A stretch of 64,000 bases of DNA, from positions 1 through 64,000 of the forward strand of contig JAFGCC010000020.1 of NCBI GenBank assembly GCA_016932815.1. The letters run 5' to 3'. The notes beneath the pieces were generated by a model. It did not search any database, was not told the origin of the DNA, and saw only the letters and a list, made by a program, of their open reading frames with translations. Each line of letters begins with the position of its first letter. Position 1 is the first letter of the stretch. The DNA is from Microcaldota archaeon. GTDB lineage: Archaea; Micrarchaeota; Micrarchaeia; Anstonellales; Bilamarchaeaceae. Positions 18,343 to 28,125 of this stretch are shown here, piece by piece. Made by a program: the position numbers and the translations under genes.

Positions 18343-18351
18343 ACTCTTTAG

Positions 18352-19302
18352 TCACTTTGATTTTCCGGGTTTTTCCTTTTCCCCCTTCTCATCCGTGCCT
18401 TTCTTGCCTTCGGGCACAACCTCTATTTCCATCCCGTCCTGCGCCACAAACGAATCCGCAAAAACCTCCCGCGCTTCTTCTTCAAGCTGCCCGCCCGCAT
18501 TGTACCTCCCGCTAATGTGGGTTAGGGCAAGCCTTTTGGCCTTCGCCTTCTTCGCAATCTTCGCAGCCTCTTTGGCAGTGGAGTGCCCCCTCTCAACTGC
18601 TTCATCTTTCAAATCCTCCCCGAAAGTGGAATCGTGAATCAATAAATCCGCACCCAAAGAAATTTCAGCGGTGGAATCAAGGGGAATCGTGTCCCCCGAA
18701 TAAACGATCTTTAGCCCCTTGCGCACCCGCGAAACCTCGGAGAGCAGTACCTTCTTGCCCTCAACCACGACCTCCCCCTTTTCCTGTATCTCGCGGAACA
18801 TGCGCCCACGGAGCCCAAGCCCCTTGGCTTTCGCCTCGTTGAACTTGTTCTTGTCATCTTCTATGAACGCGAGCCCGAATGCCGCGCGCTTCTGGTGCTG
18901 CACCCTAAAGCCGAGAATAGAATAATCACGCCCCCTATAAAGCTCCCCTTCGCGCATCTCGCGTATGTCCAAAAACGAAGGGTTCCATCCCATGCTAGGG
19001 CTTATTTCTTCTACAATCCGCGAAAACCCGCGAGGGGCAAAAATGAGCAGGCTCTCGCGTTGCGTGTTCATGCGTATGGTCTCAATTAGCCCGAATATCC
19101 CCAAAAAATGGTCAAGGTGCAAATGGGTAATGAAAATCGCCTTCACAGAGCCATAGCCAAGCCCCCGCCTCATCATCTCGCGCTGGCACCCTTCGCCGCA
19201 GTCCCACAAAAAAAGCTCATCGTATTTGAGGGCGATTGAGGGCATCGAGCGCCTTGCGCTGGGAATTGCGCCGCTGGTCCCAAGAAAAGTAACAGTAATC
19301 AT
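18352..19302 (-). CDS. rnz: ribonuclease Z
   Basis: MITVTFLGTSGAIPSARRSMPS...FITHLHLDHFLGIFGLIETI...VYSGDT...LTHISGRY. Confidence 0.93.
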   Translation of the reverse strand: MITVTFLGTSGAIPSARRSMPSIALKYDELFLWDCGEGCQREMMRRGLGYGSVKAIFITHLHLDHFLGIFGLIETIRMNTQRESLLIFAPRGFSRIVEEISPSMGWNPSFLDIREMREGELYRGRDYSILGFRVQHQKRAAFGLAFIEDDKNKFNEAKAKGLGLRGRMFREIQEKGEVVVEGKKVLLSEVSRVRKGLKIVYSGDTIPLDSTAEISLGADLLIHDSTFGEDLKDEAVERGHSTAKEAAKIAKKAKAKRLALTHISGRYNAGGQLEEEAREVFADSFVAQDGMEIEVVPEGKKGTDEKGEKEKPGKSK

Positions 19303-19341
19303 GAAGGAAAATTAAGCAAAGAAGAATTAAAAAGGAGAAAC

Positions 19342-19719
19342 CTAAGCCCGTGATTTGGGCTTAGCCTTGCTCTTTACGATTTTTACCTTGGAAGGAGTGA
19401 GGATGACCAGGTCCGCTGTGAGGAGTGCGATGTCCCCGTTTGCCTTGTCGCAGGTCGCCTTCATCTTCCCGATTATGTTCTTGAGCCTGTTGGGCTGCTT
19501 TGAGAGCGGCTGGACGTTTAGGATGATTATGTTCTTGGAGGTCAATTCCTTTAGGGCAAGGTTCGCGTCCCCTTCGTTCCTAAGGTCAATCCTCTTTACG
19601 TAGAAATCCGCAGGAGGATTTACGGCATCCCCCTCCTCTTCGAGGTCCAGATAGTGCTCAAGGTCCGGAACTTCTTCCTTCTCCTTCCCGCCTAGAATGT
19701 TGTCGAATATGCCCATCAT
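19342..19719 (-). CDS. sepF: SepF-like cell division protein
   Basis: YVKRIDLRNEGDANLALKELTSKNIIILNVQPLSKQPNRLKNIIGKM...DIALLTADLVILTPSKVKIV. Confidence 0.82.
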   Translation of the reverse strand: MMGIFDNILGGKEKEEVPDLEHYLDLEEEGDAVNPPADFYVKRIDLRNEGDANLALKELTSKNIIILNVQPLSKQPNRLKNIIGKMKATCDKANGDIALLTADLVILTPSKVKIVKSKAKPKSRA

Positions 19720-19758
19720 AACACCTGTTTCTTAGAGCAGTTAGCATATTGGATGGGC

Positions 19759-19770
19759 ATATTTAAATAT
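19759..19770. promoter_or_regulatory. palindromic TATA-like element ATATTTAAATAT between divergent sepF and orc1/cdc6
   Basis: Exact 12-nt palindrome upstream of the sepF start. Confidence 0.5.
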
Positions 19771-19845
19771 CTTGTCCCGCACCGCCGTTTCCAGAATACC
19801 GGAACAGAAGCTTTATTAAGTATTTCCGCTAATCTCCCCTCCTAG

Positions 19846-21036
19846 GTGGCGTTCATGCCTTCTTTTGACGAGTTCATTACCGAATCCAAGATTTTTTCCG
19901 ACAGGGACGTGCTCTCTCCGCACTACATCCCGGATACCCTCCACTTTAGGGAGCACCAGATACGCGAACTAATGGGCTCCCTTGCCCCCGCGCTAATGGG
20001 CAAGAAGCCGCGCAACACGTTCATCTACGGAAAAACCGGGACGGGCAAGACTTCCTCGGTTAAGCAGATAACCAAGAAATTTGAGGAAAAAGCCAAGGGC
20101 AATTCCCGCATAGTATACATCAACTGCAGGATACACAACAAGCCGTATCGGGTAATGCTCAAAGTCGCAAAGGCGGTAATGGAGGGCTTTGACAAGCAGG
20201 GCTACGGCCTGCCCCACATATACGAGAGGCTCCTGGAGTGGGCAGGAGAAGGCAAGCAGCTAATAATAGTCCTAGACGAGATAGACATGGTAAAGCACCT
20301 AGATGAACTGCTCTACACATTAACCCGTGCAAACGACGAGCTTGAGGTTGGCGGAGTCTCTATCCTGGGGATTTCCAACAAGCTCCTCTTCAAAGAGGAA
20401 TTAGACCCCAGGAGCAAGAGCAGCCTCTATGAGCGCGAGATGGTGTTCCCGCCTTATACCGCAAACCAGCTCCAGAAAATATTGGAGCAGAGAGTGGAGC
20501 TTGGGATGCACCCGAATGCGTGCAGCAGCGGGGCAGTCAACCTAGCAGGCGCGATAGCGGCGCAGGAATCAGGCGATGCAAGGTACGCGCTAAAAATCCT
20601 CTTCCGCGCAGCCGAAATCGCAGAGGAATCCGCAAAGCCGCGCATTACCGACAAGGAGGTCCAGCAGGCGCGCGACCTGGTGGAATTTGACATAGTAAAA
20701 GAGGCAATAGAAAAGCTCCCAGAAAACCACCAGGCGGTCTTGTACGCGGTTGCGAGGCTGTCCATTTCCGGAAGCAAATACGCAAGGCTGGACGAAGTTA
20801 AGGACGGATACCTCTTCTCAGGAGAAGTCTATGAGGAATACACCGAGCTCTGCAAGAAGCTAAGAAAGCAGTCAAAGACCGCAAGGAGTTACCGGAGCTA
20901 CCTAAACGACCTTGAGATGCTAGGGCTCCTGACTTCGGTTGAGAGCGGAAAGGGGATCCGCGGGCACACCAAGCTAATAAAGCTCGGGCACCCCCCGCAC
21001 GAAGTGATAAAAATAGTCTCAAAGAGCAACGGGTGA
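19846..21036 (+). CDS. Orc1/Cdc6 replication initiator
   Basis: FIYGKTGTGKTSSVKQI, LIIVLDEIDMV, VGGVSILGISNK; C-terminal winged helix; start may be 19855. Confidence 0.93.
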   Translation: MAFMPSFDEFITESKIFSDRDVLSPHYIPDTLHFREHQIRELMGSLAPALMGKKPRNTFIYGKTGTGKTSSVKQITKKFEEKAKGNSRIVYINCRIHNKPYRVMLKVAKAVMEGFDKQGYGLPHIYERLLEWAGEGKQLIIVLDEIDMVKHLDELLYTLTRANDELEVGGVSILGISNKLLFKEELDPRSKSSLYEREMVFPPYTANQLQKILEQRVELGMHPNACSSGAVNLAGAIAAQESGDARYALKILFRAAEIAEESAKPRITDKEVQQARDLVEFDIVKEAIEKLPENHQAVLYAVARLSISGSKYARLDEVKDGYLFSGEVYEEYTELCKKLRKQSKTARSYRSYLNDLEMLGLLTSVESGKGIRGHTKLIKLGHPPHEVIKIVSKSNG

Positions 21037-21042
21037 AGCAAT

Positions 21043-21564
21043 ATGGACATCGTGGATTTCCTATACCAGGCCGGCTCCCTCAAGGACGTTGCGCGCTCGG
21101 GCTGGAAAACGGTGGGGATTGAGCCTGAGAGCGTCTCCGAGCACAGCTACCGCACCGCATTAATCGCATACGTCCTTGCAAAAGAGGCTGGGGTGGAGAA
21201 CACAGAAAAGGCCCTCCTAGCCGCCCTGCTCCATGACATCCACGAGGCGCGCACAACCGACTTGCACTTAGTTGCCAAGAAATACGCAAAAGTGGACGAG
21301 GATTCCGCAAGGAAGGACAGCATGGGCGCATTCGAATATTTCAACTCGCTCTTCTCTGATAAGGCGATAATGGAGATAGTGGATGACGCGGACAAGCTAG
21401 AATGCATAATGCAGGCAAAAGAATACCAGGACCTGGGCAACCCGTATGTAAAAGACTGGATAAAAAACGGGAGCGCCCAATTAAAAACCGAAGCCGCGAA
21501 AAAACTATGCAAAAGGGCCCTGGAAAGGGATTCTTTCAACTGGCTCTTTGAGGCGAGAAAATGA
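21043..21564 (+). CDS. HD-domain hydrolase (YfbR/HDDC2-like)
   Basis: ESVSEHSYRTALIAYVLAKEAG...LLAALLHDIHEARTTDL...VDDADKLECIMQAKEY. Confidence 0.87.
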   Translation: MDIVDFLYQAGSLKDVARSGWKTVGIEPESVSEHSYRTALIAYVLAKEAGVENTEKALLAALLHDIHEARTTDLHLVAKKYAKVDEDSARKDSMGAFEYFNSLFSDKAIMEIVDDADKLECIMQAKEYQDLGNPYVKDWIKNGSAQLKTEAAKKLCKRALERDSFNWLFEARK

Positions 21565-22058
21565 AAACCGCAACGATTGCATTCTGCATCATGGCACTCC
21601 TCTTCCTCTGCGGATGCGTTACGCTTCCCGATGCCTCCAAATGCGAGAGTCTCAACGAGCAGGAAATATTGTCCGGGGCGGGATGGGGCGAAGTCGTGGT
21701 GACAGATGAGAGCTACGTCCTAAAATCCAGGATAGGCTGCTGGCACTCGGTAGCACTTGCGGATGCGGCAAGGGAAGACCCGGGGTCCGCGGCCGCGCAC
21801 TGCACAAAGATCCTGGACCTCCAGCTTGATTACCCTGATTATGAGGACCTCCTAAATTCCGAATTCAATACCTGCGTGGATGCGGTTGCAAGGAGGATGC
21901 GCGACCCGGGCCTGTGCGCCAACATGGATGAAGAAGAATCCGCATTCGAGTACAATAGGTGCGTTGCGCACGCAACGCCTCCGCAGTCAATGTGCACCGG
22001 GGCATTCATACTGTTTGCGGCTGCCGCAACATTGATGGTGCGCGCTGGCAAGAACTAA
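21561..22058 (+). CDS. putative lipoprotein, hypothetical
   Basis: Signal/lipobox MALLFLCGC, Cys-rich mature region, C-terminal hydrophobic segment. Confidence 0.65.
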   Translation: MKTATIAFCIMALLFLCGCVTLPDASKCESLNEQEILSGAGWGEVVVTDESYVLKSRIGCWHSVALADAAREDPGSAAAHCTKILDLQLDYPDYEDLLNSEFNTCVDAVARRMRDPGLCANMDEEESAFEYNRCVAHATPPQSMCTGAFILFAAAATLMVRAGKN

Positions 22059-22128
22059 ATTGGCAAAAAGAGCCCCCGCAAAAAAGCCGCGGGAAAATGA
22101 AAAACAAGCGAAAAACAAAAACGGAAGC

Positions 22129-22425
22129 TTATTCCTTTTCTTCGGTGTCCATGATTTCAAGGGCCTTGCGCACGCTCATTCCCTCGCGTATCCCAAGGTC
22201 CTCCGCCCAGCTTGTGGCACCGCGTATTTTCGCGTTGAAAAATTCCGAATATTCGCGAACCCCGGAAACGAACGCCGCAACGTCGCCTATTTTTTCCGCA
22301 GTGTCCCTGCTCACGTAGCTGCACGCAACGTACCCTCTTTTTGCGCGCACCACAATTAACGGCAGGTTTCCCAAATCCTTCCGAAGGCCCATGTACGTTT
22401 TTTCACCAAACTCCACCGGTTCCAC
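22129..22425 (-). CDS. DUF1805-like protein
   Basis: LPLIVVRAKRGYVACSYVSRDTAEKIGDVAAFVSGV. Confidence 0.75.
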   Translation of the reverse strand: MEPVEFGEKTYMGLRKDLGNLPLIVVRAKRGYVACSYVSRDTAEKIGDVAAFVSGVREYSEFFNAKIRGATSWAEDLGIREGMSVRKALEIMDTEEKE

Positions 22426-22436
22426 GTTACCCGACC

Positions 22437-22688
22437 TCAGATGCCTTCTTCGCGCCTTGCTCTCCGATTGGCAGCCTGCTTCTTCAATTTTTCAGTAATC
22501 CTCCTGTGCTTGCCGCAACTAATGCAATACTGTTCCACGTTGCTAATGAATGCGGAAACGTTGTTCTCATCCCTTAGGTCAGTGCTTATCCTGCTCCTTC
22601 TTTCGTATTCAATTGCCTTGTTTTTGGGAACGGCGCGCCCGCATGAAATGCAGGTAACAAGCCGATCTCTTCCCCTTCTTTTTCCCAT
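22437..22688 (-). CDS. rps26e: ribosomal protein eS26
   Basis: VTCISCGRAVPKNKAIEYERR...VEQYCISCGKHRRITEKLKK paired CxxC pattern. Confidence 0.75.
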   Translation of the reverse strand: MGKRRGRDRLVTCISCGRAVPKNKAIEYERRSRISTDLRDENNVSAFISNVEQYCISCGKHRRITEKLKKQAANRRARREEGI

Positions 22689-22885
22689 GTGAATACCTCA
22701 CTCCTACTATTGCCCTAATTAGTTTAAATATCTTCTTCCTAAAAACCGCGTTTTTGCGTGCATTTGTCCGGGTTTGGGGAAGTTGCAAACAAAAAACGGG
22801 GTGCGCATTTTTTTAGTTGCGCAAAGAAAAATTCTGGAAAAAATGAAAAACGAAATGAAAAGCGAAAACGAATCCAAAAAATAAT

Positions 22886-23068
22886 TCACTTTACGTTTAC
22901 CGCATACCTTCCGGGCGCCTTGACTTCTGCAATCTTCGCGATTTCAGACTTTTCGGCATCAAGCACGATTAAGAGCCCGGAGAACCTCTCGCTCAATTCC
23001 TCCGAGTTGCACGCGGGGCAGGTATTGCTGTCTTCTATTAGCCTTTTGCATTCGCGGCAAGCTTTCAT
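22886..23068 (-). CDS. spt4: transcription elongation factor Spt4 / RpoE2
   Basis: MKACRECKRLIEDSNTCPACNSEELSERFSGLLIVLDAEKSEIAKI...PGRYAVNVK. Confidence 0.9.
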   Translation of the reverse strand: MKACRECKRLIEDSNTCPACNSEELSERFSGLLIVLDAEKSEIAKIAEVKAPGRYAVNVK

Positions 23069-23652
23069 TTTTTGTCCGCCTCCTTCTTGGCCTTGGTTGC
23101 CTTCTTGGCGGGCGCGGCTTTCTTCTCGGATTTCCAGCTCTCAACTCCCAGCCCCTCGGTCCTCATCGTAAGCCCAATCTTGGTGTCGGAAGTGGTGCCC
23201 TTTAGGCTCACAGTGGAAACCTTCACTAGCACCTTGTCGCCTTTTTTTAGCCCCTTGCCCCTCTTGGTTCCAAGGCCCTTGGTTTTCTTGTCGTAGAAGA
23301 ATTTCTCGTTGCCAATCTGGGAGATGTGTATTAGCCCATCAAGCGGGCCGATTGAGGCGAATGCCCCGAATTCCACTATCTCGCGGACCTGGCCCAGGAA
23401 TACTTCGTTTATGTGTGGCAAGAACGAATAAGCGTCGAATTTAACCTTGTAGTAAATCCCGCCGTCTCCGGGGATTACGGTTCCCTGCTCGCCCGCTTCC
23501 ACATTCTCAATTGCGACTATGATTCCCAGTTCCCGAAAAATCCTCCTCTCGTATTTCTCGCGGAGTATTTTCGTTATGGCATCGTTTAGCTTCATTACGA
23601 GCATTCCCGGGGGCAGGCGCACCGTATCTTCGGCTTTTAATTCATAATACAT
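23065..23652 (-). CDS. rpoE: RNA polymerase subunit Rpo7 (RpoE1)
   Basis: MYYELKAEDTVRLPPGML...GDGGIYYKVKFDAYSFLPHINEVFLGQVREIVEFGAFASIGPLDGLIHISQI. Confidence 0.93.
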   Translation of the reverse strand: MYYELKAEDTVRLPPGMLVMKLNDAITKILREKYERRIFRELGIIVAIENVEAGEQGTVIPGDGGIYYKVKFDAYSFLPHINEVFLGQVREIVEFGAFASIGPLDGLIHISQIGNEKFFYDKKTKGLGTKRGKGLKKGDKVLVKVSTVSLKGTTSDTKIGLTMRTEGLGVESWKSEKKAAPAKKATKAKKEADKK

Positions 23653-23716
23653 AATGAGTCACCAATAAGCTTGGTTATTTTAGTTGCGTAAAGCTTAAAA
23701 ATGCCCTTTCCCGCTT

Positions 23717-24064
23717 TCAGCCAAGCTCATTTGCGCTCTTTGCTCCCCTTTCCCTTAGGAAACTTGTGAGGGCGGGATTCCCGCTTTCTTTTGCCACATC
23801 CAGCACGCTTTTGCCTTCCTTATTTACCGCGTTGATTTCGGCTCCTGCCCTGAGCAGGTCCTCAGCATCCCAGAGGAATCCCCTATTGGCTGCGGCAAAC
23901 AGCTTCGCATTCAGGCCATCTCTTATCCCGTGCAGGGTTGCCCTCGTCTTCTCGGTTGCGTTGCATTCCTCCCCAAGAGGGCTCTTTGGCATCCGGGGCT
24001 TTCCTGCCCCTCTTGCGCCTGCGGCATCCTGCTTCTGCAAAAGCGGCTTTTTGTGCATGGACAT
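23717..24064 (-). CDS. ankyrin-repeat-like small protein
   Basis: NAKLFAAANRGFLWDAEDLLRAGAEINAVNKEGKSVLDVAKESGNPALTSFLRERGA. Confidence 0.75.
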   Translation of the reverse strand: MSMHKKPLLQKQDAAGARGAGKPRMPKSPLGEECNATEKTRATLHGIRDGLNAKLFAAANRGFLWDAEDLLRAGAEINAVNKEGKSVLDVAKESGNPALTSFLRERGAKSANELG

Positions 24065-24207
24065 ATTCCCACCGCATTACCTTGGATGCCGATTATTTTA
24101 TAAATTGGGCTTGCCGCGCGGAATCCTCCCTGCCCAGGCTCCATGCCCGCGCTCCCCCATGGCCGTTGAACCAACATTTAAATCACTAGCTTTCCTACTC
24201 AGTTTTC

Positions 24208-25050
24208 ATGCCCAAAAAGGAAAAGGTGCGATTCGGCTCTGCGGGAATCCCCCTGCAATGCAAGGGAAGCAGCCTGGACGCAATTGAGTGCTCAAGGGAA
24301 CTTGGGCTTCGCGCAATGGAGCTTGAATTCGTCCGCGGGGTGAAACTCAAAGAAGAGAACGCGCGCCTCCTAAAACCCGCTGCAAAGGAAGCTGACGTTT
24401 CCCTTTCCTCCCATGCGCCTTATTGGGTAAACTGCTGCTCAGCTGATTTGGAAAAGCGCGAAACGAGCAAGCGCAACATATTCGCGGCGGCGCAGGCGAG
24501 TTCCTGGGCGGGGGCAAGGGTTGCGGTTTTCCATCCCGGCTACTACCAGAAAAAAACCCCAAAGGAATGCTTCATTCTTGCAAAGGAAACTCTGGAGGCA
24601 ACGCTGGATTCCATGGAGAAGCACAAGGTGGAAGGGGTAAAGCTCGGAGCCGAAACCGTGGGCAAGAAATCCCAGTATGGAAGCCTGGATGAATGCATAG
24701 AGCTCCAGCAAAAAATAGACGGGGTAATGCTGGTTTTTGATTTTGCCCACCTGCACGCGCGCGGCGACTGGCCTTTCAAGACCGAAAAGGATTATTCTTC
24801 CCTCTTTTCAAAAGTGGAAAAAGAACTGCCAGGATACCTCAAGGATTTCCATGCGCATTTTTCCTGCATCAACTATTCGGACAAAGGCGAATTAAACCAC
24901 CTCCCCCTAGAAGGCAAAAACCAGCCCCCCTACAAGCCGCTAATGAAGGTGCTAGCAGAAAACGGCTATGGGGGAACGATAATTTCCGAATCCCCTAAAC
25001 TTGAATACGACGCGGTGAAAATGAGGAAGGAATACCTAAAACACTTATAG
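24208..25050 (+). CDS. endonuclease IV-like AP endonuclease / TIM-barrel protein
   Basis: VRFGSAGIPLQCKG, SSHAPYWVNCCS, LGAETVGKKSQYGSLDE, FDFAHLHARGDW, IISESP. Confidence 0.82.
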   Translation: MPKKEKVRFGSAGIPLQCKGSSLDAIECSRELGLRAMELEFVRGVKLKEENARLLKPAAKEADVSLSSHAPYWVNCCSADLEKRETSKRNIFAAAQASSWAGARVAVFHPGYYQKKTPKECFILAKETLEATLDSMEKHKVEGVKLGAETVGKKSQYGSLDECIELQQKIDGVMLVFDFAHLHARGDWPFKTEKDYSSLFSKVEKELPGYLKDFHAHFSCINYSDKGELNHLPLEGKNQPPYKPLMKVLAENGYGGTIISESPKLEYDAVKMRKEYLKHL

Positions 25051-25130
25051 GGAAACAGGAAACCCGCGTGCAGCAGGCATCCGCGCGCATGCCCACCCTT
25101 TAAATTCGTTGTGGCACCCAATCTTTCTTT

Positions 25131-26270
25131 GTGGTCAGTAATAATTCAAAAGACGGAAAACTTCCCCGCACCCTCAGCGAGGCTCTTGCGGATTTGCCTG
25201 CCCGTGAGGCGGCAAGGAGAGCCGAAACCTCCAGAAAGCTAGCAGAGGCAGAACCCAAGTTCACCGAAATCAGCTTTGAAGAAGGCGTTATCCTCTCCCA
25301 CATGCTAAATGGGGAATACGAAGAGGCCGCAGAAAAAGCGAGGAAGCATGGGTTTGATGAACTTGCCAAAGATGCCGCAACCAGCCTGGTAAACGCCCAC
25401 TTCCGAGTCGGGGATTTCCCCTCCGCAGCCAGGGACGCAAAGCGCTATGGGCTAGGCAACCATGCGGCAAACGCGGCGTTGTTCTGGACTTATGCAGAAG
25501 CCAAAAAAGGCACCAGGGAAGATTACATCCGCGCCCTTGGCATCCTAAAAAGATATGCAAAGCTTGCAACCGGCTCCCACCGGCGCAACATCGATGAAGT
25601 GATAGCGGGGATGAAAGAAAGACTTGCGCCTTCCCGCGAAAAAAGCGCACTCCAATCCTGCGGGTACATAATAATTTCGCTTTCCGCGGTGGTCTCAGCT
25701 TGGGCAACTACAGGATTCCTCTTTAGCAATGGCTGCGGATCAGAGGCTGAATATAAGATTCACGAAAAGGCCTTCACAAGGGAAAACCCCGCGGAGCCTG
25801 CCCCTGCCAACTACAAGCCGCTAAGGGAGAAGCTCAGGGAGGAGGCTTTTGCATACATTGAACTTACGATGTACTCAAAGAAACTCGTAAGCGGCATTCC
25901 CCTAAAGGTAACGCAGATGGAAGTCAAAGCGCTTCCCAACCCCAGGGATTTCCATGTGGAGGCTGATGGCAGATGCACGGGCGGAAACTCTTCCGCACTC
26001 TTTAGTGCGACCCTGTTTGGGATGGATAAGAATCATAAGGGCGTTAGCAGGGAAGCGGCAATCTTCCTCCGTTTCGTTTGCAGCCCCGAAGGCTGGATAA
26101 GCAGCTCTGATGAGTGGAGCATACGCAAAATGGGGGAAACGGGCAGCCTGCTCCAGGGAAAGCCCGGAGCCGCGCAGCCTTTCTCCGACAAGCGCTTCCC
26201 GCACAAGAAGGGGATAGCAGTCCCCAAGGCTCCAAAGCACATGCACAGGAAAATGAGGCGCTCCTGCTGA
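25131..26270 (+). CDS. hypothetical membrane protein with TPR-like N-terminus
   Basis: EYEEAAEKARKHG / FPSAARDAKRYG repeats, one TM segment CGYIIISLSAVVSAWATTGFLF. Confidence 0.65.
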   Translation: MVSNNSKDGKLPRTLSEALADLPAREAARRAETSRKLAEAEPKFTEISFEEGVILSHMLNGEYEEAAEKARKHGFDELAKDAATSLVNAHFRVGDFPSAARDAKRYGLGNHAANAALFWTYAEAKKGTREDYIRALGILKRYAKLATGSHRRNIDEVIAGMKERLAPSREKSALQSCGYIIISLSAVVSAWATTGFLFSNGCGSEAEYKIHEKAFTRENPAEPAPANYKPLREKLREEAFAYIELTMYSKKLVSGIPLKVTQMEVKALPNPRDFHVEADGRCTGGNSSALFSATLFGMDKNHKGVSREAAIFLRFVCSPEGWISSSDEWSIRKMGETGSLLQGKPGAAQPFSDKRFPHKKGIAVPKAPKHMHRKMRRSC

Positions 26271-26324
26271 TTATACGGGGAAACCCCCGCACCATTTATA
26301 TTCCTTATATGAGTTCGCGTATCC

Positions 26325-28037
26325 ATGCTTTTTGAGGATGTCGCAAAAGCTTTCGATGAAATAGAGGGAAAGAGCGGCAGGCTGGAGATGACCGACCTCC
26401 TAGCAAGAATCTTCGAAAAAGCAAGCCCCGAAGAAGCAGAGCGAATAGCATACATAACCCAGGGGGAACTGCGCCCGCCCTATGACGGAATCGATTTGGG
26501 ATTGGGGGAAAAATTCGCAATAGAGGCGATAAGGAAGGCTTCGGGCTACCCAAAGAGCACGGTGGAAAAGGAATTTGAAAAGGAGGGCGACCTTGGGGTA
26601 GTAGCGGAAAAACTGTTCTCTGAAAAGAAGCAGCAGTCCCTATTCAGGAAATCCCTCAGCGTATTATCCGTTTACAATTCAATGTTCAAAATTTCCAGGG
26701 CAACTGGCAGCGGCTCCCAGACAATGAAAATCAACAGGCTGGTAGAACTCTACAACAACGCAACCCCGCTTGAAGCAAGGTACGTAACCCGCTTTGTATT
26801 GGGGCAATTGCGCCTGGGAGTTGGAGACCCTACAATACTAGATGCATTGAGCGTTTCCCACACCGGAGACAAATCCCTGAGAGAGGAAATAGAGCGCGCA
26901 TACAACCTATGCTCTGACATAGGCTACGTTGCAAGGCTCTTCATAGAAGACCCGAAGAAAATGAAGGAGTTCAAAATAGAGGTGTTCAAGCCCATAATGC
27001 CTGCACTCGCAGAGCGCCTCCCAACCCCAAAGGAGATAATCGCGAAACTCGGAAAGTGCGCAGTGGAATACAAATACGACGGCTTCCGCATCGCAATTCA
27101 CAAGAAGGGAAACCGCGTGGAAATCTACTCAAGAAGGCTTGAGAAAATGACGCACATGTTCCCGGATGTGGTAGAGGGGGTGCAGAAGCTAAAGCCAAAG
27201 GAAGTCATTTTCGAAGGGGAAGCCCTCGCATTCAACGAGGATGAAAAGCGCTTCTACTCATTCCAGGAAACCATGCATCGGAGGCGCAAATACGGGCTAA
27301 AGGAAGCATCCGGAAAATACCCGCTGCACGTTTTCGCATTCGATTTGCATTATCTTGAGGGAGAAGATTGCACGCAGCTTCCCTACCTGGATAGGAGGAA
27401 GAAGCTGGAGTCCTTCCTCCCAACCGGAGTAATAAAACTCAGCAGGATGCGCATAGTATCCACGCCCAAGGAGCTTGATTCGCTCTTCCAGAACGCGCTC
27501 ACAATGAGGCTGGAGGGGATAATGGCAAAGGATTTGAAAGCAAAATACACAGCCGGGAAAAGGAAGTTCGCCTGGATAAAGCTCAAGAAATCCTATGGGA
27601 AGGAGATGGACACAATAGATGCTGTAATAGTGGGCTACTATAGGGGAAAAGGTTCGCGTGCAAAGTTCGGCTTCGGCGGGATTCTCGTTGCGGTATACAA
27701 TGATGAAACCTCCCGCTTCGAAACGATTGCGAAAGTGGGAAGCGGATTTACCGAAGAGGAAATGGAAAAGTTCCAGAAGATGCTAGATGAGGACAAGGTG
27801 AAGCGCCCGCCCTCCAATTTGGATTATGCAATGGAGCCGGATTTCTGGGTGCACCCCAAATATGTGGTGGAAGTCGCATACGACAACATTACCCGCTCGC
27901 CCACGCACACCTGCGGGAAGGAGGAAGGCAAAGGGCTCGCACTCCGCTTCCCGAGAATGGTAAGAATAAGGGACGACAAGGGCCCGTTCAATTCCACAAC
28001 CACAAAGGAAGTAGAGGAAATATTCAGATTCTCTTAA
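26325..28037 (+). CDS. lig: ATP-dependent DNA ligase
   Basis: VEYKYDGFRIAIHKKGNRVEIYSRRLE (KxDG), FEGEALAF, EGIMAKDLKAKYTAGKRKFAWIKLKK. Confidence 0.95.
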   Translation: MLFEDVAKAFDEIEGKSGRLEMTDLLARIFEKASPEEAERIAYITQGELRPPYDGIDLGLGEKFAIEAIRKASGYPKSTVEKEFEKEGDLGVVAEKLFSEKKQQSLFRKSLSVLSVYNSMFKISRATGSGSQTMKINRLVELYNNATPLEARYVTRFVLGQLRLGVGDPTILDALSVSHTGDKSLREEIERAYNLCSDIGYVARLFIEDPKKMKEFKIEVFKPIMPALAERLPTPKEIIAKLGKCAVEYKYDGFRIAIHKKGNRVEIYSRRLEKMTHMFPDVVEGVQKLKPKEVIFEGEALAFNEDEKRFYSFQETMHRRRKYGLKEASGKYPLHVFAFDLHYLEGEDCTQLPYLDRRKKLESFLPTGVIKLSRMRIVSTPKELDSLFQNALTMRLEGIMAKDLKAKYTAGKRKFAWIKLKKSYGKEMDTIDAVIVGYYRGKGSRAKFGFGGILVAVYNDETSRFETIAKVGSGFTEEEMEKFQKMLDEDKVKRPPSNLDYAMEPDFWVHPKYVVEVAYDNITRSPTHTCGKEEGKGLALRFPRMVRIRDDKGPFNSTTTKEVEEIFRFS

Positions 28038-28125
28038 ATTGGGGGGGAGGAGCCGGGGATGCGCATAAGCGCAGAGCCCCGCTGGCCGCCTTCCACCCAA
28101 GTTACGGGAGCATATTCAAATTTTC

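Noticed and set aside
22740-22890. A-rich tract (AAAATGAAAAACGAAATGAAAAGCGAAAACG) as a possible repeat element
   Set aside because: On the minus strand it is a T-rich 3' flank of the spt4 gene; similar tracts follow other minus-strand genes (22060-22128, 42900-42980), best explained as archaeal T-rich terminators.
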